Origin: Flammula alnicola
Lineage: Eukaryota; Basidiomycota; Agaricomycetes; Agaricales; Strophariaceae
Assembly (NCBI GenBank): GCA_015499995.1
Contig: JADNRV010000040.1
Coordinates: 186,001-250,000 of the forward strand
Length of the DNA: 64,000 bases
Direction: 5' to 3'
Part shown: positions 33,011 to 43,268 of the stretch, one piece after another
How the letters are laid out: each line of letters starts with the position of its first letter
Numbering within the stretch: position 1 is the stretch's first letter
The notes under the pieces: generated by a model
The model's database searches: none
The model's input: the letters and a program-made list of their open reading frames with translations, nothing else
What the model was told of the DNA's origin: nothing
Made by a program: the position numbers and the translations under genes

Positions 33011-34890
33011 ATGTATATCCAACCCAAGACCCCCTCCCGCCAGCGCGCCCGCTCGGAGGCAAAAACACCTTTGACACCCTCACTTTTATCGGCCATGAAC
33101 AACGTTTCTCTGGTTTCCTCTCCAACCAAGCGATCCTCGCGTCCCGGGGCACCCATAAAATCCAAGTCCTCCACAGGCCCCTTTGACACAACAAACCCGT
33201 TCATTGCGCAGCAGTCGAAATCCCGACCTTCGTCTCCAGTCAAGCGCATTGGAACGTGTGGCATACCGACCTCCGAGTCATTTCAACGCCAGGCCAGTGG
33301 GGGTGTGATACGCAAAGGAGGAGTGGAAAGCAGGCTTGACGTTGTAACAAGAGATTACGTTCCTCCGAAACAGGAAATCAAACGTTCTAAATCAACACCT
33401 GCCGTGGTAAGCCAGAATCCTATCATCTCGAATGAAGACGGGTTGTGATTCAAGTTTTAAACCACATTAGAACCGCGTAACTGCCGATAAACGGGACCGC
33501 TTTATTACCAATCGCGAAACAACCGATATCGCAGTTGTCTCTGCCACCCTGGAGCAAATGTCACTAAATCCTCAGGCCGGGTCTCCCGGCCATACTGCTC
33601 GATTGGCTGCAGCCACTGGGGTACCCATGAATCGTCGCATTTTAGGGTATCATGAGCAGCCACCATCAGCGTCCTCATCCGACACCACTCTTGCTCAACA
33701 ACGAGAGTTTGCGCGGCCACTCTACGCACAACGCCCCGGCGCACTCGCCACATCTACGGGTGCTTCTACCAACAAGACACGAAAGATACCCACTCAGCCT
33801 GAACGCGTGCTTGATGCCCCCGGCATGGTCGATGATTTCTATCTGAACCTACTCAGTTGGTCCTGTCAGAACGCTGTGGCAGTCGCTCTTGAATCGTCCA
33901 CGTACATCTGGAAGGCAGATACAGGTGCCGTTGTCCAATTGGGCGAGTGTCCTGAAGGGTCGTATGTTTCTAGCGTTGATTTCTCTGGGGACGGGGCTTT
34001 CCTAGGCGTTGGAAATGGTAATGGCGACGTCGAGTTGTGGGACGTCGAGACAGGACAGAAATTGCGCACGATGAGCGGCCATCAGGGACAGGTCGCGACG
34101 CTGTCCTGGCATCAACACATTCTGAGTTCTGGGTGTGGTGATGGAAGCATCTGGCACCATGACGTCCGTATTCCCCGCCACAAAGTTATGGAATTGCTCG
34201 GCCACACTGGTGAGGTGTGTGGCCTCAAATGGAGGGCTGATGGAGAGCTTTTGGCCAGTGGTGGTAATGACAACGTCGTGAACATTTGGGACGGCAGGCT
34301 TGGTGATGTTGGTGAAGGGGCGAGGGGAAGTGCTAAGTGGACCAAACGGAATCACACCGCCGCGGTAAAGGCAAGTTTGATCATTATTACAAAGCGCTTA
34401 GCTCTCTCTCATCCGGCATTGTTATATGCTTCAGGCAATCGCATGGTGTCCTTGGCAGCCCTCCTTGCTCGCCTCTGGCGGTGGAACAAACGATGCTACT
34501 ATCAATGTCTGGAATAGCACGACGGGCGCTCGACTTCATACTTTACGCACTCCGTCGCAGATCACCTCTATACAATGGGCCCCTCACAAGAAAGAGATCC
34601 TGACAACCCACGGCTACCCGACCAACTCGATTATGTTGCACGCCTATCCAAGCATGGAGCGGGTCGCTGAGATCCGAGACGCGCATGACTCCAGGGTCCT
34701 GTTCAGCTGCGTCGGCCCGGCAGGAGACGTTGTCTGCACTGGCGCTGGAGATGAGAATCTTAAGTTCTGGCGTATCTGGGAAGTCGCCAGCGAGAGTGCC
34801 AAGAAGAAGAAAGGGGCCATGGGTGTGGGGGATGACCTTGGTGGAGGAAGATCGAACTCGACCAAGGAAGGTATCCTAAGCATTCGTTAG
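33011..34890 (+). CDS. CDC20: APC/C activator Cdc20 (WD40)
   Basis: The model joins 33011-33406, 33471-34370 and 34435-34890 and encodes 583 aa. Cdc20 recruits substrates to the anaphase-promoting complex and is the target of the spindle checkpoint. The disordered N-terminus leads to the C-box DRFITNR (about residues 140-146). Next comes the linker RKIPTQPERVLDAPGMVDDF and a seven-bladed WD40 propeller, with repeats such as VELWDVETGQKL, GSIWHHDVR, VVNIWDGRL, INVWNSTTGARL and LKFWRIW. The protein ends in Ile-Arg, the IR tail that docks onto APC/C. The family motif HTAAVKAIAWCPW is reconstituted only if intron 2 uses a GC donor (AAG|GCAAGT at 34371). The nearest GT donor would delete the conserved Val-Lys. 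Cdc20 is favoured over Cdh1 by overall resemblance, which remains an inference. Confidence 0.93.
34371..34434 (+). promoter_or_regulatory. GC-AG intron of CDC20
   Basis: The donor context AAG|GCAAGT is the classic GC-type 5' splice site, and the acceptor is TTCAG at 34430-34434. Using it preserves frame and the conserved AAVKAIAW motif. Using the GT seven bases upstream would also keep a splice signal but lose two conserved residues with frame change. Confidence 0.75.
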
Positions 34891-35589
34891 TGATCCGTCG
34901 TTGGGCCATCACCGGCACCGTTTGAAAGGATCGGTCCTCTCGTCTGTGCATGTACATACAACCATATAGCTCGGAGAATCATCTCTTCGGGACCAAGGTA
35001 GGGAATCGATGGGTTATTATCTATTATTAGTTTATCGTCGCAAATGCTATCTTGTACATGATATCGGAGGTCGTGAGGTTAAATCTCTTATGTGAGTGTC
35101 GCCTACAGAAGGTGGATATAGTATTGTGAGATTTGGGTACTCTGGGGTATACATCTTTCCCGGCGAAGAGGTCACATCTAATAGCTCTCATACCGCACGT
35201 CCTCCTCAGTCGCACACTTATAAAATTTAAGCACGAAGCCACGCGGCCTGGGCGATGTCTGAATTTACCTCCCTATTGACTTTTGTTCCGTTAGATAGGT
35301 TTCCGTTTGATTGGAGCCTGCCCGGCCATGGTCGATAGGTACCGTATATGGAGAACTTGTCGAAAATGTCAGTTGCTTGTGGGTTCGGTTTCCCGAACAC
35401 CTCACTGGCGCACTCAATGGTCATGCAATAGTTATCCAAACGCGAAGACTGTATATTTCAAGCCAACGATTTTAATTGCATTACATTTAAAGACAGCTCA
35501 TTTTATCTGAAACTCCACTGTATGGCGACGAAAGTATCGAGCAAGGCCAAATCCCCACAAACGCATTTTCACTGCCGAGTGCCGAAAAT
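34891..35589. other. Intergenic region between convergent genes
   Basis: This stretch lies between the stops of CDC20 (+) and the GH7 gene (-), so it should contain two 3' UTRs. It is AT-rich with short non-coding frames. No gene, RNA or repeat is supported. Confidence 0.45.
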
Positions 35590-37284
35590 CTAGAGGCACT
35601 GGCTGTAGTATGGGTTGGAGACAGTGCACGTGGAGCCAGCAGCGCAAGCTGTGGGTCCGGTCCATGACTGACCACCGCTGTGAAAAGATAGAAGGATCAA
35701 AATACTGTCTCTGCAGTGGTATAGGAAAAGAACTCACCATTGACCGTACTTGGTCTGTTGGGGTCCGGGGGCAGAGGTGGTCGGGGCGGGCGGGCTGGTG
35801 GTTCCTCCGCCGACTGTGGTCGGGCCACTTCCGGTGGTCGCGCCGGTGCTAGAGAAGGTCGAGCCGATGTCACCGAACTTGATGTTGGAGTAGGTAACGG
35901 AGGCGTTGGAGTCAGAGGTCTCGATGACGCTGGGGACACCAGAGGTGGTGGCGCAAGTTCCACGAGCAACACCGGGAGCCGAGGGGTTAGCAGTGGTCGG
36001 GTAGTCGGAGTCGAGCCAGAGCATGTTGACGGCATAGTCGTCCCAAACGGAAAGAACAAGGACCATTCCGGCGGCCATTCCCGTGGAGATTCCCTCGAGA
36101 GCTCCATTATCTTGGAAGGAGGTGGTGTCATTGAAGACAGTCTTTTGGTCAGTGCAAAATTGATCAGTGATAGAGTTGTAGGACGAGGACAATCCTGGGA
36201 TGTTGACGTTGGAGTTCTGGATGACCACGCCGTTCTGGACGTAGATGCGGCGGATCTCCTTGAGGGTACCGGAAGCTGTTCCGGTGTCGGTGAGGAATTG
36301 AGTGACGACGGTGAACTTCTTGGTGGTGTCGACAGTCAGGCCAGCGCCGTAGAAGGTCTTGTCACCCATGCGGAAGGAGTTGAAGTCGCAACCGTCTGGG
36401 TCGCAAACTGAGGCGTAGCGGTCGGTGGTACCGCAAGCATCGCCTGAGCAGCGCGTCTGTCCGCTGACCGTGCAAGGGTGAGGAGTGAAGGCGGCAGCGT
36501 TGTTGTTGGCCTCCCAGATATCCATCTCGTTACAGCAGGTACCGTATTGACCCTCTCCGGCATTGGCATCGTTGGTCGATGGGGTCCAGCCGACGGAATT
36601 AGCCTAGAAAGAAGAAGACAGAGACACTGAACTCTCTTATTGAAGAGGAATTTGAAATGAAATACTCACAACTCCGTTGATGAACTTGATGTCGCGTGGG
36701 CATTGCGAGTCACAGTAACCAGTTCCGTACTTGGCACCAGCCTTGTTGGTGGGGTACTTGGCCAGACCACCGTCGGCGTCCATCTGGGAGAAGTAGAGAG
36801 CACCGTTGAGACCGCAAGGAAGGTTCGAAACGTCGACGTCGAAGGTGAATTCCTGGTTGAGGAGTTTGAACATCTGGTAGGAAGTGTCGCTCGCCATCAA
36901 GTAGACACGGGAACCAACGTTTGTTTGGGCTGAGGTGGTGACGAATTTGAGGGTAACACCGTTACCGCTGGCGGTGATCCCGTAGGTGCCAGTGTAATCA
37001 GCACCATCGAGAGCGCAGTTCGCAGCACAAGTCGTGCCATCAGGGCAGAGGGTCGCGTCCCAAGTGTTACCGGTGTAGCAGTTGGTGGAACCGGTGGTGG
37101 AGTGGAGCCAGCGCCAGTTGGAGTCGAGGACGATCTTGCCCCCAGACTGGGTAACGCAACCGCCTGCAGTGGTGCAGCTTTGCCATGGGAGCGCGGGGTG
37201 GGTCTCGGCCGTGAGAGTGCCGACCTGCTGACCGCACACCATGGCGATGAGGGAGAAAGAGATGAGAGCGACCTTGTTGAACAT
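35590..37284 (-). CDS. cel7: GH7 cellobiohydrolase with C-terminal CBM1
   Basis: The model is complement of 35590-35677, 35738-36603 and 36670-37284 and encodes 522 aa. GH7 reducing-end cellobiohydrolases are secreted processive cellulases acting on crystalline cellulose with retention of configuration. A signal peptide ([18 protein letters not shown]) is followed by the mature start [17 protein letters not shown], characteristic of the family. The catalytic motif [11 protein letters not shown] places the nucleophile at about E231, the helper Asp at D233 and the acid/base at E236. Numerous Cys for disulfides are in place. A Thr/Gly/Pro-rich linker leads to the carbohydrate-binding module, [13 protein letters not shown]…PYYSQCL, split by the last intron. 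The full-length tunnel-loop segments suggest cellobiohydrolase rather than endoglucanase, but that is inferred. Expression is probably cellulose-inducible. Confidence 0.96.
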
Positions 37285-37362
37285 CGTAGCGAATGCCTGT
37301 AGCCTGATTAGACCCGGTGCAGTTGATTGAACTGATGCAGATTCTGGTGACCAAGAACCATC

Positions 37363-37369
37363 TTTTATA
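37363..37369 (-). promoter_or_regulatory. TATA box of the GH7 gene
   Basis: TATAAAA occurs on the minus strand about 80 bp upstream of the GH7 start codon. This spacing is usual for highly expressed fungal secretory enzyme genes. It is a sequence match only. Confidence 0.55.
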
Positions 37370-39143
37370 AGACGGTGAGCGGAAAATGTCCGGCATAGTT
37401 GGAGAGCCTTGAGTGAGGGGGAAATACTCGAGAACAAAGAGATATTGTCACGAAAGACCAAGGTTGGTGTCTCTTCGGAAACAGTATCACGTCGATCCAT
37501 GGCAGGCTCACCGTGGCACGGTCACGATGCTAGACCCTCATCTGGAAAGGATCCAACAATTGCCACGAAAGAGGAGGCAAGCGTCACTGAAGACGAGTCG
37601 TAGTTGCCGTGATGCCTTGATTTAGATTGGCACGAAAGGTGCCACAGGCAGACTGTGCATTGAGCCGGAGAACTTCCTAAAAAATGACCGAAGTAAATGC
37701 GTACCTCTTGAAAGGGATCCGGGAAGTATTTTTCGGAATAAAGTTGGCGTCAAGACAACAGCAACTTGAAGGTTGTGTGACTCGCCGCATGCAGAGTCTT
37801 TTTCGAATTCGCCTTGGATCTCAGAGGACAAACCCCACGACTCTTGTATAGCGTAGGGACCAGGCTGAGCGGTAGTGCAGGCATATGAAGAAGTTTTTGT
37901 GTGCCTGTGAGATTGAATAAAGGACAAGTTTGCTCCTATCACCGCTGGCTTCCAAGGTGCTCTAAAAATAGTGTTAGCTGGCACGTGAGCTAATATCCAT
38001 TTTAGGAGTGGTTTTGATCCGGAAACTATTCCCCCGCAATTTATTTTCTATCCAAAAAAGTGTTAGAAAAAATAACATCTCTGAGAGACCAAGAGGTGGC
38101 CCTGCACCTTACCCGCTGTCCACGAAACTCACCCAGTATCCATTATCGGCGTCTGTGTCTGCATTTTCTGACAGCTCATCGTAAGTACTTACCAGCACCG
38201 TGTGACTGACCTTCCGAAGTCAGAGGTTGCATCACATGAATAACCGGAGATTTTCCCCACCCGTACCACTAGTAAACCAACATTCAGCTGATCCTACGGG
38301 AGTAATGATACGTAGTAAGTCGTCTGAACCTATGAGATGCTTCTGATCATTCTTCCCCGGAGCTTTTGCGCATATGACAGCTTGAAAGCGAATACTATAA
38401 ATGTTCTTAGAACAACGTCACAGTAAACATTTTCATAGCACAGCTGGTTTTAAACTTATGTCGGGGAAATAGGGCGCCAGATTTCAACAGCGGACCGTCG
38501 GAATTGTGTGAATGAAATGTAGGAATAAATTGCCAGTGTCGCATGATTGGGCAGCGTACGTAGAGGCGCGGCGGGCGCTCCTTCACCGAGAGAATGTGAC
38601 TGAAAACCAATTTGGTGGCAAACTTATTTCCTCCGCGCAGCTGCTGAGCGCTAGCACCGAGCGGATAATCATAAGAGCGGTGAAACTATTGCCTAGCTCA
38701 CAGTAAAAGTCACCCTTTTGTATTTCCCGTAGTACTGTTGACAATTGTTCCGTACGTCTCTCCGCGGTAATGTGGAGGCGGGGATATCTATGGCAGTGCT
38801 CAATAATAATGGAATAGAGGCAGTGTTAACACAAACCTCCATTATTGCTAGATGCCTCGAGGAAAGCGAAGAAAGTCTGACGGGCAGATCACCGAGTTCT
38901 CATCGAAGTAGATAATTTATCGAATCAACGGTAAAATGTCGAAGAAAGCAACCAAATTGATTTTCGAAATCATTACTCTGTGCTGTAAATAACGAAAACA
39001 ATATCAATGGTTGATACGACTTACAACCGACTTTCCGGAATATAGCACTGAGATGCGCAATACGGTCAAATACCTGATAACACAACTATTGTCGGCTCCA
39101 ATTCACCGATCTAGGCCCTCTCCCGCATGTAGCTTCTGCACTT
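37370..39143. other. Intergenic region upstream of the GH7 gene
   Basis: About 1.8 kb holding the GH7 upstream regulatory region and, at its right end, the 3' flank of the gene at 39144. Short frames such as 37622-37984 (-) and 38407-38610 (-) have no recognisable features. No repeat was noticed. Confidence 0.4.
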
Positions 39144-39643
39144 CTATTCGTCCTTCTCTACGAGTTCGTGCACAATATCAACCGCTCTCTTGAACTTGGC
39201 CTTCTCCTCAGCAGTAGGGTGCACTGTGCTGCTTCCACCGCCGCATCCTCCAGGTGCTCCGTTCATCCACTGGAGGTCATCGCTTCCCCATGCGATGCTG
39301 GTATCGAGTCCGTAGATATCCTCGCTGCCCGGAGGAGATTCTGTAGGAAGGGTCTTCAGAATGCCATAGAGCTCCTCGACGAGGGCGGCGGTGTGATCAA
39401 TCTTTGAGCTAATAAATTTGGGGGCGATATCCTGGAGACTGGGTGTTCCCGCAGGACGTATTGAAGACGCAATAGTAAGGGTATCACTGTTCAGGGGTTG
39501 GGTGATTGTATAGATGGCATTAGGTGTTGGTGGTGCGAAACCGCCTGTGATTCCTGTATCATCGATCTATGAGAAACATGAGCTTTACAAGAAATAACGA
39601 GCACACCGTTCTGAAGCCTCAAAGAATACTCTCCAACTGGCAT
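39144..39643 (-). CDS. Small conserved-looking protein of unknown function (153 aa)
   Basis: The model is complement of 39144-39566 and 39605-39643. I do not recognise a named family. The translation is clearly protein-like: MPVGEYSLRLQNG, then IDDTGITGGFAPPTPNAIYT, a segment PAGTPSLQDIAPKFI, KTLPTESPPGSEDIYGLDT, WGSDDLQWMNG, a Gly-rich GGCGGGSS, and a charged helix AEEKAKFKRAVDIVHELVEKDE at the end. No signal peptide or membrane segment is present, so it is probably cytosolic. The intron is only 38 nt, but it joins the frames and a plausible ATG exactly. There is no in-frame ATG downstream that would allow a start without it. It is divergent from the gene at 39830, with 186 bp between starts. 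Confidence 0.7.
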
Positions 39644-39829
39644 GATGGTGGTAAGCGATTAAGATGGAGGCTCTCTGGACGGAGCCTGCGCACTTGATAA
39701 CGATCCATCAGCGTTTACCTCTTAAGTTAGGGTTAGGGTCACATGACGTCATTCTAGACCTCGGTATAAAGTCTGCAAGGGTACCCACAACTGCAGTTCA
39801 AACGTTAACGTTCACCTTTCGGCCTCACA
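39644..39829. promoter_or_regulatory. Shared divergent promoter with CRE, TTAGGG repeats and TATA
   Basis: The 186-bp spacer between two divergent start codons contains TTAGGGTTAGGG at 39727-39738, a perfect palindromic CRE/ATF site TGACGTCA at 39744-39751 and TATAAA at 39765-39770. The TATA box lies 60 bp before the plus-strand ATG. The arrangement suggests common regulation of the two small genes. Factor binding is inferred from motif identity alone. Confidence 0.5.
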
Positions 39830-40125
39830 ATGCCCACCTCCAAAGACTTCGCCGAGAAAAGTGTGCCCGCATTTCCGCCTCAATCGCATACCTCGATATC
39901 GAGAAAGAATGTCATCGCTGAACAGCCTGCTCCGGCGCAGAACATGTCTGTGGTCAATCCGCAGCACCAACGAGAGGCCAACGAGCCTGCAATGAGGCTT
40001 CGTGGGGGCTGCATACCATGCCCAGTACTGTACTCTTCCTTTCTTATTGGAAAGTATATCCTAACATGTTGGAATCGTAGGATGGCGGATGCTGCTACAT
40101 CATACCGATACCCTGCTGTTGCTAA
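39830..40125 (+). CDS. Small protein with Cys-rich C-terminal tail (79 aa)
   Basis: The model joins 39830-40024 and 40081-40125. The N-terminal 50 residues are polar and disordered (MPTSKDFAEKSVPAFPPQ…). After MRLRGG the tail carries CIPCP, then DGGCCYIIPIPCCC and a stop, giving seven Cys in the last 20 residues. The intron at 40025-40080 has a CTAAC branch point, and splicing is what creates the Cys-rich end. No signal peptide is present. The terminal Cys cluster flanked by hydrophobic residues could be a palmitoylation anchor to a membrane or a metal-binding tail. Both are inferences, and I know no characterised homologue. Confidence 0.7.
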
Positions 40126-40396
40126 TTCATACCTGCGAGAAACGAATTCACCACCGCACATTTGAGACCCGAATGGAATGCAAAGTCAAGAAGGATGGAC
40201 TGCCAATAGGAATGCTGGAGGTTACTATAATTAATTTGTGATTTGAACGCTCTCAGATGCAGTAGGTGTAATAGTTTAGTATCGCAGTCATTGATATCTT
40301 CAAACTCCTACTCGGACTAGCTATAGGAAAGATTGTACGATTGTAATTCATGGCTTCACAAGTGTACAGTAGTACGGACGTCGTTTGTAATAAGGT

Positions 40397-41181
40397 TTAA
40401 TTTCCTTTGCTTTCCAAGTCCTTTGGATCAGTGGCATCCTTGCGGCGCCCCAAGACGGGTGGGAGATTGAACAGAGGTCGGAAGATGAAATAAGTGGTAG
40501 GACCTAGAGTAGCAGAAACAATAAAGGTCATCACAACCCTTGTCGCCACCGCCTCCTGCGTGCACGCATAAACCAGGACCGAGGTAGTCAGAGCGAGAAT
40601 TCCTGAATAGAAAATAAAGAGCCCTAGCAAGATTGCCCAGGTCATCAATGACACCAGTTCCATATCATCTTAAGACACTCACAATGGTAGAGCTTCGACT
40701 TCCAGCTGCGACTTGCGCCGAATTTTAATAACAAATTCTCTTGAGTGACGCTAATCTCTCCGATTTGTTTTAGCGAGTCCGCTCGTCTTGATGCCTGGAA
40801 TCCCAATTCGCCCAGTTCGTCGATCAGTACGAACGAACTAATCGTGGCCCCAATGTTGAGGAAGAGTCCAGCGTAGCAGAAGGCAACGATAATATCAATT
40901 TCTGTCTGCGAAGCATGAGAGTAGGAACTCGGGGCCTTGAAGAACACAAGCAATTGCGCAGCTACGGCAGCCAAAAGACCTGACTAATAAACTATGCTGA
41001 TTGGATAAAGTACCACGAGAGGTTTCAAGCGACGTACGACAACTGCGCCGCTTTGACATGTCCATTGCCATCCATCCCGGACAGAGAGCACAACTTTAGG
41101 GAGCTCGTCTGGTCATGGCGAGTAAATTCCACCGGAGAAGTTACTTCGCGATGCGAGTAACGACATACATTCGATGTCCAT
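40397..41181 (-). CDS. Four-TM membrane protein of unknown function (203 aa)
   Basis: The model is complement of 40397-40623, 40683-40983, 41038-41108 and 41169-41181. I do not recognise a functional family. Four hydrophobic segments are visible: GLLAAVAAQLLVFF, DIIVAFCYAGLFLNIGATI, LFIFYSGILALTTSVLVYA and VVMTFIVSATLGPTTYFIF. A charged loop (ELGFQASRRADSLKQIGE) lies between the second and third, and the cytosolic tail is charged (GRRKDATDPKDLESKGN). The first coding exon is only 13 nt (MDIE plus one base). It was chosen because it joins in frame to YELPKVVLSVRDGWQW through a GTATGT…CAG intron, whereas other nearby ATGs do not reach the TM frame cleanly. The product should be an integral membrane protein. 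Confidence 0.72.
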
Positions 41182-41268
41182 TTTCTGGATGGGCACTCCA
41201 ACTGGATATGTCGTATCTTGTGTCTAAAGGTAAAATCGATTAAATCAAAGAGGAAAAATTGAAATTCA

Positions 41269-41496
41269 CTATTTGAATTCTGAGTTTCGATTGACCTTCA
41301 CGATTCTCGCGTTAATGGGCAAATGACACTGAATAAAAACTTTCTGGTCATACCCTCCAGTCGGTGTACGAGAAGGAATTGGCTGGGAACCTTGTGATCG
41401 CGGAGGCACAGGTTGTGGTGCTAAAGGGAATCCCAGTGAGAAATATACGAGAAGCACGAAGGACATTGACAGCTTACGGGCATCAGTCCGGGTCAT
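41269..41496 (-). CDS. Possible small secreted protein (75 aa)
   Basis: A single-exon frame begins MTRTDARKLS and has a hydrophobic stretch MSFVLLVYFSLGFPLA that could be a signal peptide. The remainder is polar and Pro-rich. A TATATA run lies directly before the ATG, which is too close for a normal promoter and weakens the case. It has no recognisable family. Confidence 0.25.
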   Translation of the reverse strand: MTRTDARKLSMSFVLLVYFSLGFPLAPQPVPPRSQGSQPIPSRTPTGGYDQKVFIQCHLPINARIVKVNRNSEFK

Positions 41497-42488
41497 CACA
41501 GGCAAGGGTATATAGGCATAATTGATTGACTGTTGAGGGGACGGCGCTTAAAAGAGGCCTCAGCATTTATAGATGATCAAGTTGAAGGAACCTACACATT
41601 TCGTAGCAGGAGTAAGACGTTGGAACCGTGAATTATTGACGAGGGGCGGGGCGCACGCGCTCTATATATATGACGAGCAGCCTCGAGGTTTCAATGTGCT
41701 CGGCATGTTCATCAGGTTTGAGTTAAGGTTGAATTAAGGCGAATTGAGATTATCCTCATGCCGTAGCAGGTTTCGGCAAGAATTATACCTTGCTGATGAA
41801 TTAGGAATCCGGTGCTGGACGATGAATGACTGCCAGGTGGAGAAAGTGCAGTGCCTGCGTGGCAATGCGTGCAAATTAGCCATTCCTGTCGAATGACTTG
41901 CCAGGCTCTGGATACTAATGTTGACAATGCACCTGAGGCCTGAGGCCTCGCAGACTATCAGATCGAATCCAAACGCGATTGCAATAACATACCGCTTGTA
42001 TACGGGCTCGAGGGCTGTGGCCTGCTTTGTATCATGCTGTGTTCTATGGTGAAGTCCTTGTGATACTTTGTCCCTTACCTTAGATGTCGACGAAGAAGGC
42101 CCGGGGTCAATCCAGTTGGCAATAGCCACGAGACGGCGATAGCCAGATGTAAGTCAAGCCAAAAAGCTGGTCTCGGACAATGTGATCCAGAGATTGTGAA
42201 TCAAAAGAAATGAGCACAACCCGGAAGATATGTAGGCCGCAGGAAGCAGTTAGATAGCCTAAGGCTTTAAAGTTTCGGGAGCTCTTCAAGCGATCACGGA
42301 AAGATCACACGGAATGAAGCTGCAACGAATACAAGTTAGAACAGCCGATAGCTATGGCTTGGAATATATTGCTCACGACCTCAACTTTTGAGCGACTTGA
42401 ACATTGGGCGTGTCAACAGGTGTCAACCTCAGTAAAAAGCAAAGTCGCGCAAAGTCGGACAAAGTCATCAATATTCATAGAAAAGTTG
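41497..42488. other. Intergenic region left of the Mutator-like element
   Basis: No supported gene. It includes a TATATATA run near 41663 and scattered minus-strand frames (41734-42129, 42107-42289) without recognisable features. Confidence 0.4.
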
Positions 42489-42497
42489 GGGCGAGTC

Positions 42498-43259
42498 CAG
42501 GCTCCTAAAACCACCCTCTCGTATCGAGAGTAAGAGCCTTCATCAGAGCGGTACGCGGTTTTTTATCATAGAGATAGTGGCTGTGTTAAATCAATGTACA
42601 AATATTAATAAATAAACCTTAGGGCTCAAACTCTCGATAGAGAGGCTGGCAACATTCGTCATCGGCAATCACCGTGATGGGTGTGTAAGCTTCGGCAGGT
42701 CCACGGCAAGTGACCAAAAGAGTGGGCGTGTCATGCCAGAAATTAGGAAGATAGAGAGTATCGCACAGAGCCTTGTTAGACATGGTAACAAATAAAACAT
42801 TTTATTACTCAAAAAAAAATTGCCATTTGGCTGTGCAAAAGATACAAGAAGTTGTGTCTGTGAATGACGATACTCACGGAAACTGCATATACGGGCAACA
42901 AATCAGATATCACTACAATGGATCTAATTCACGGAGTCCTACAAGCCTTCAAGTACTTCCATGTTAGTCCAGAAAACTTCTTTCGCACTCTCTTGACATC
43001 GACCTCACTTGCAGTCCATCTTCACTCAGAGACCTTCGCCATGTCACTTGCCGTGGACCTGCCGAAGCTTACACACCCATCACGGTGATTGCCGATGACG
43101 AATGTTGCCAGCCTCTCTATCGAGAGTTTGAGCCCTAAGGTTTATTTATTAATATTTGTACATTGATTTAACACAGCCACTATCTCTATGATAAAAAACC
43201 GCATACCGCTCTGATGAAGGCTCTTACTCTCGATACGAGAGGGTGGTTTTAGGAGCCTG
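42498..43259. mobile_element. Mutator-like (TIR-MULE) non-autonomous element
   Basis: The element is 762 bp and has nearly perfect 217-bp terminal inverted repeats (42498-42714 and 43043-43259) that start CAGGCTCCTAAAACCACCC. It is flanked by a perfect 9-bp target duplication GGGCGAGTC (42489-42497 and 43260-43268). Long TIRs with a 9-bp duplication are the signature of the Mutator superfamily. The near identity of arms and flanks suggests a recent insertion. The 328-bp interior has no transposase, so movement would need an autonomous partner elsewhere. Confidence 0.82.
42619..42783 (-). CDS. Small open frame inside the MULE (54 aa)
   Basis: The frame starts MSNKALCDTLYLPNFW and ends QPLYREFEP. 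It crosses from the element interior into the left inverted repeat, and its last 31 codons are therefore repeated in mirror orientation in the right arm (ending near 43138 on the plus strand). The composition (Cys pairs, TPITVIADDECC) looks protein-like, so it may be a captured gene fragment. No family was recognised. Confidence 0.3.
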   Translation of the reverse strand: MSNKALCDTLYLPNFWHDTPTLLVTCRGPAEAYTPITVIADDECCQPLYREFEP

Positions 43260-43268
43260 GGGCGAGTC

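Noticed and set aside
35740..36411. 223-codon plus-strand frame antisense to the GH7 gene
   Set aside because: It is a shadow of the GH7 coding strand, which has signal peptide, catalytic motif and CBM1.
39727..39738. Interstitial telomere sequence suggesting a chromosome fusion
   Set aside because: Only two TTAGGG units are present, too few for a telomere relic. Treated as a possible promoter element.
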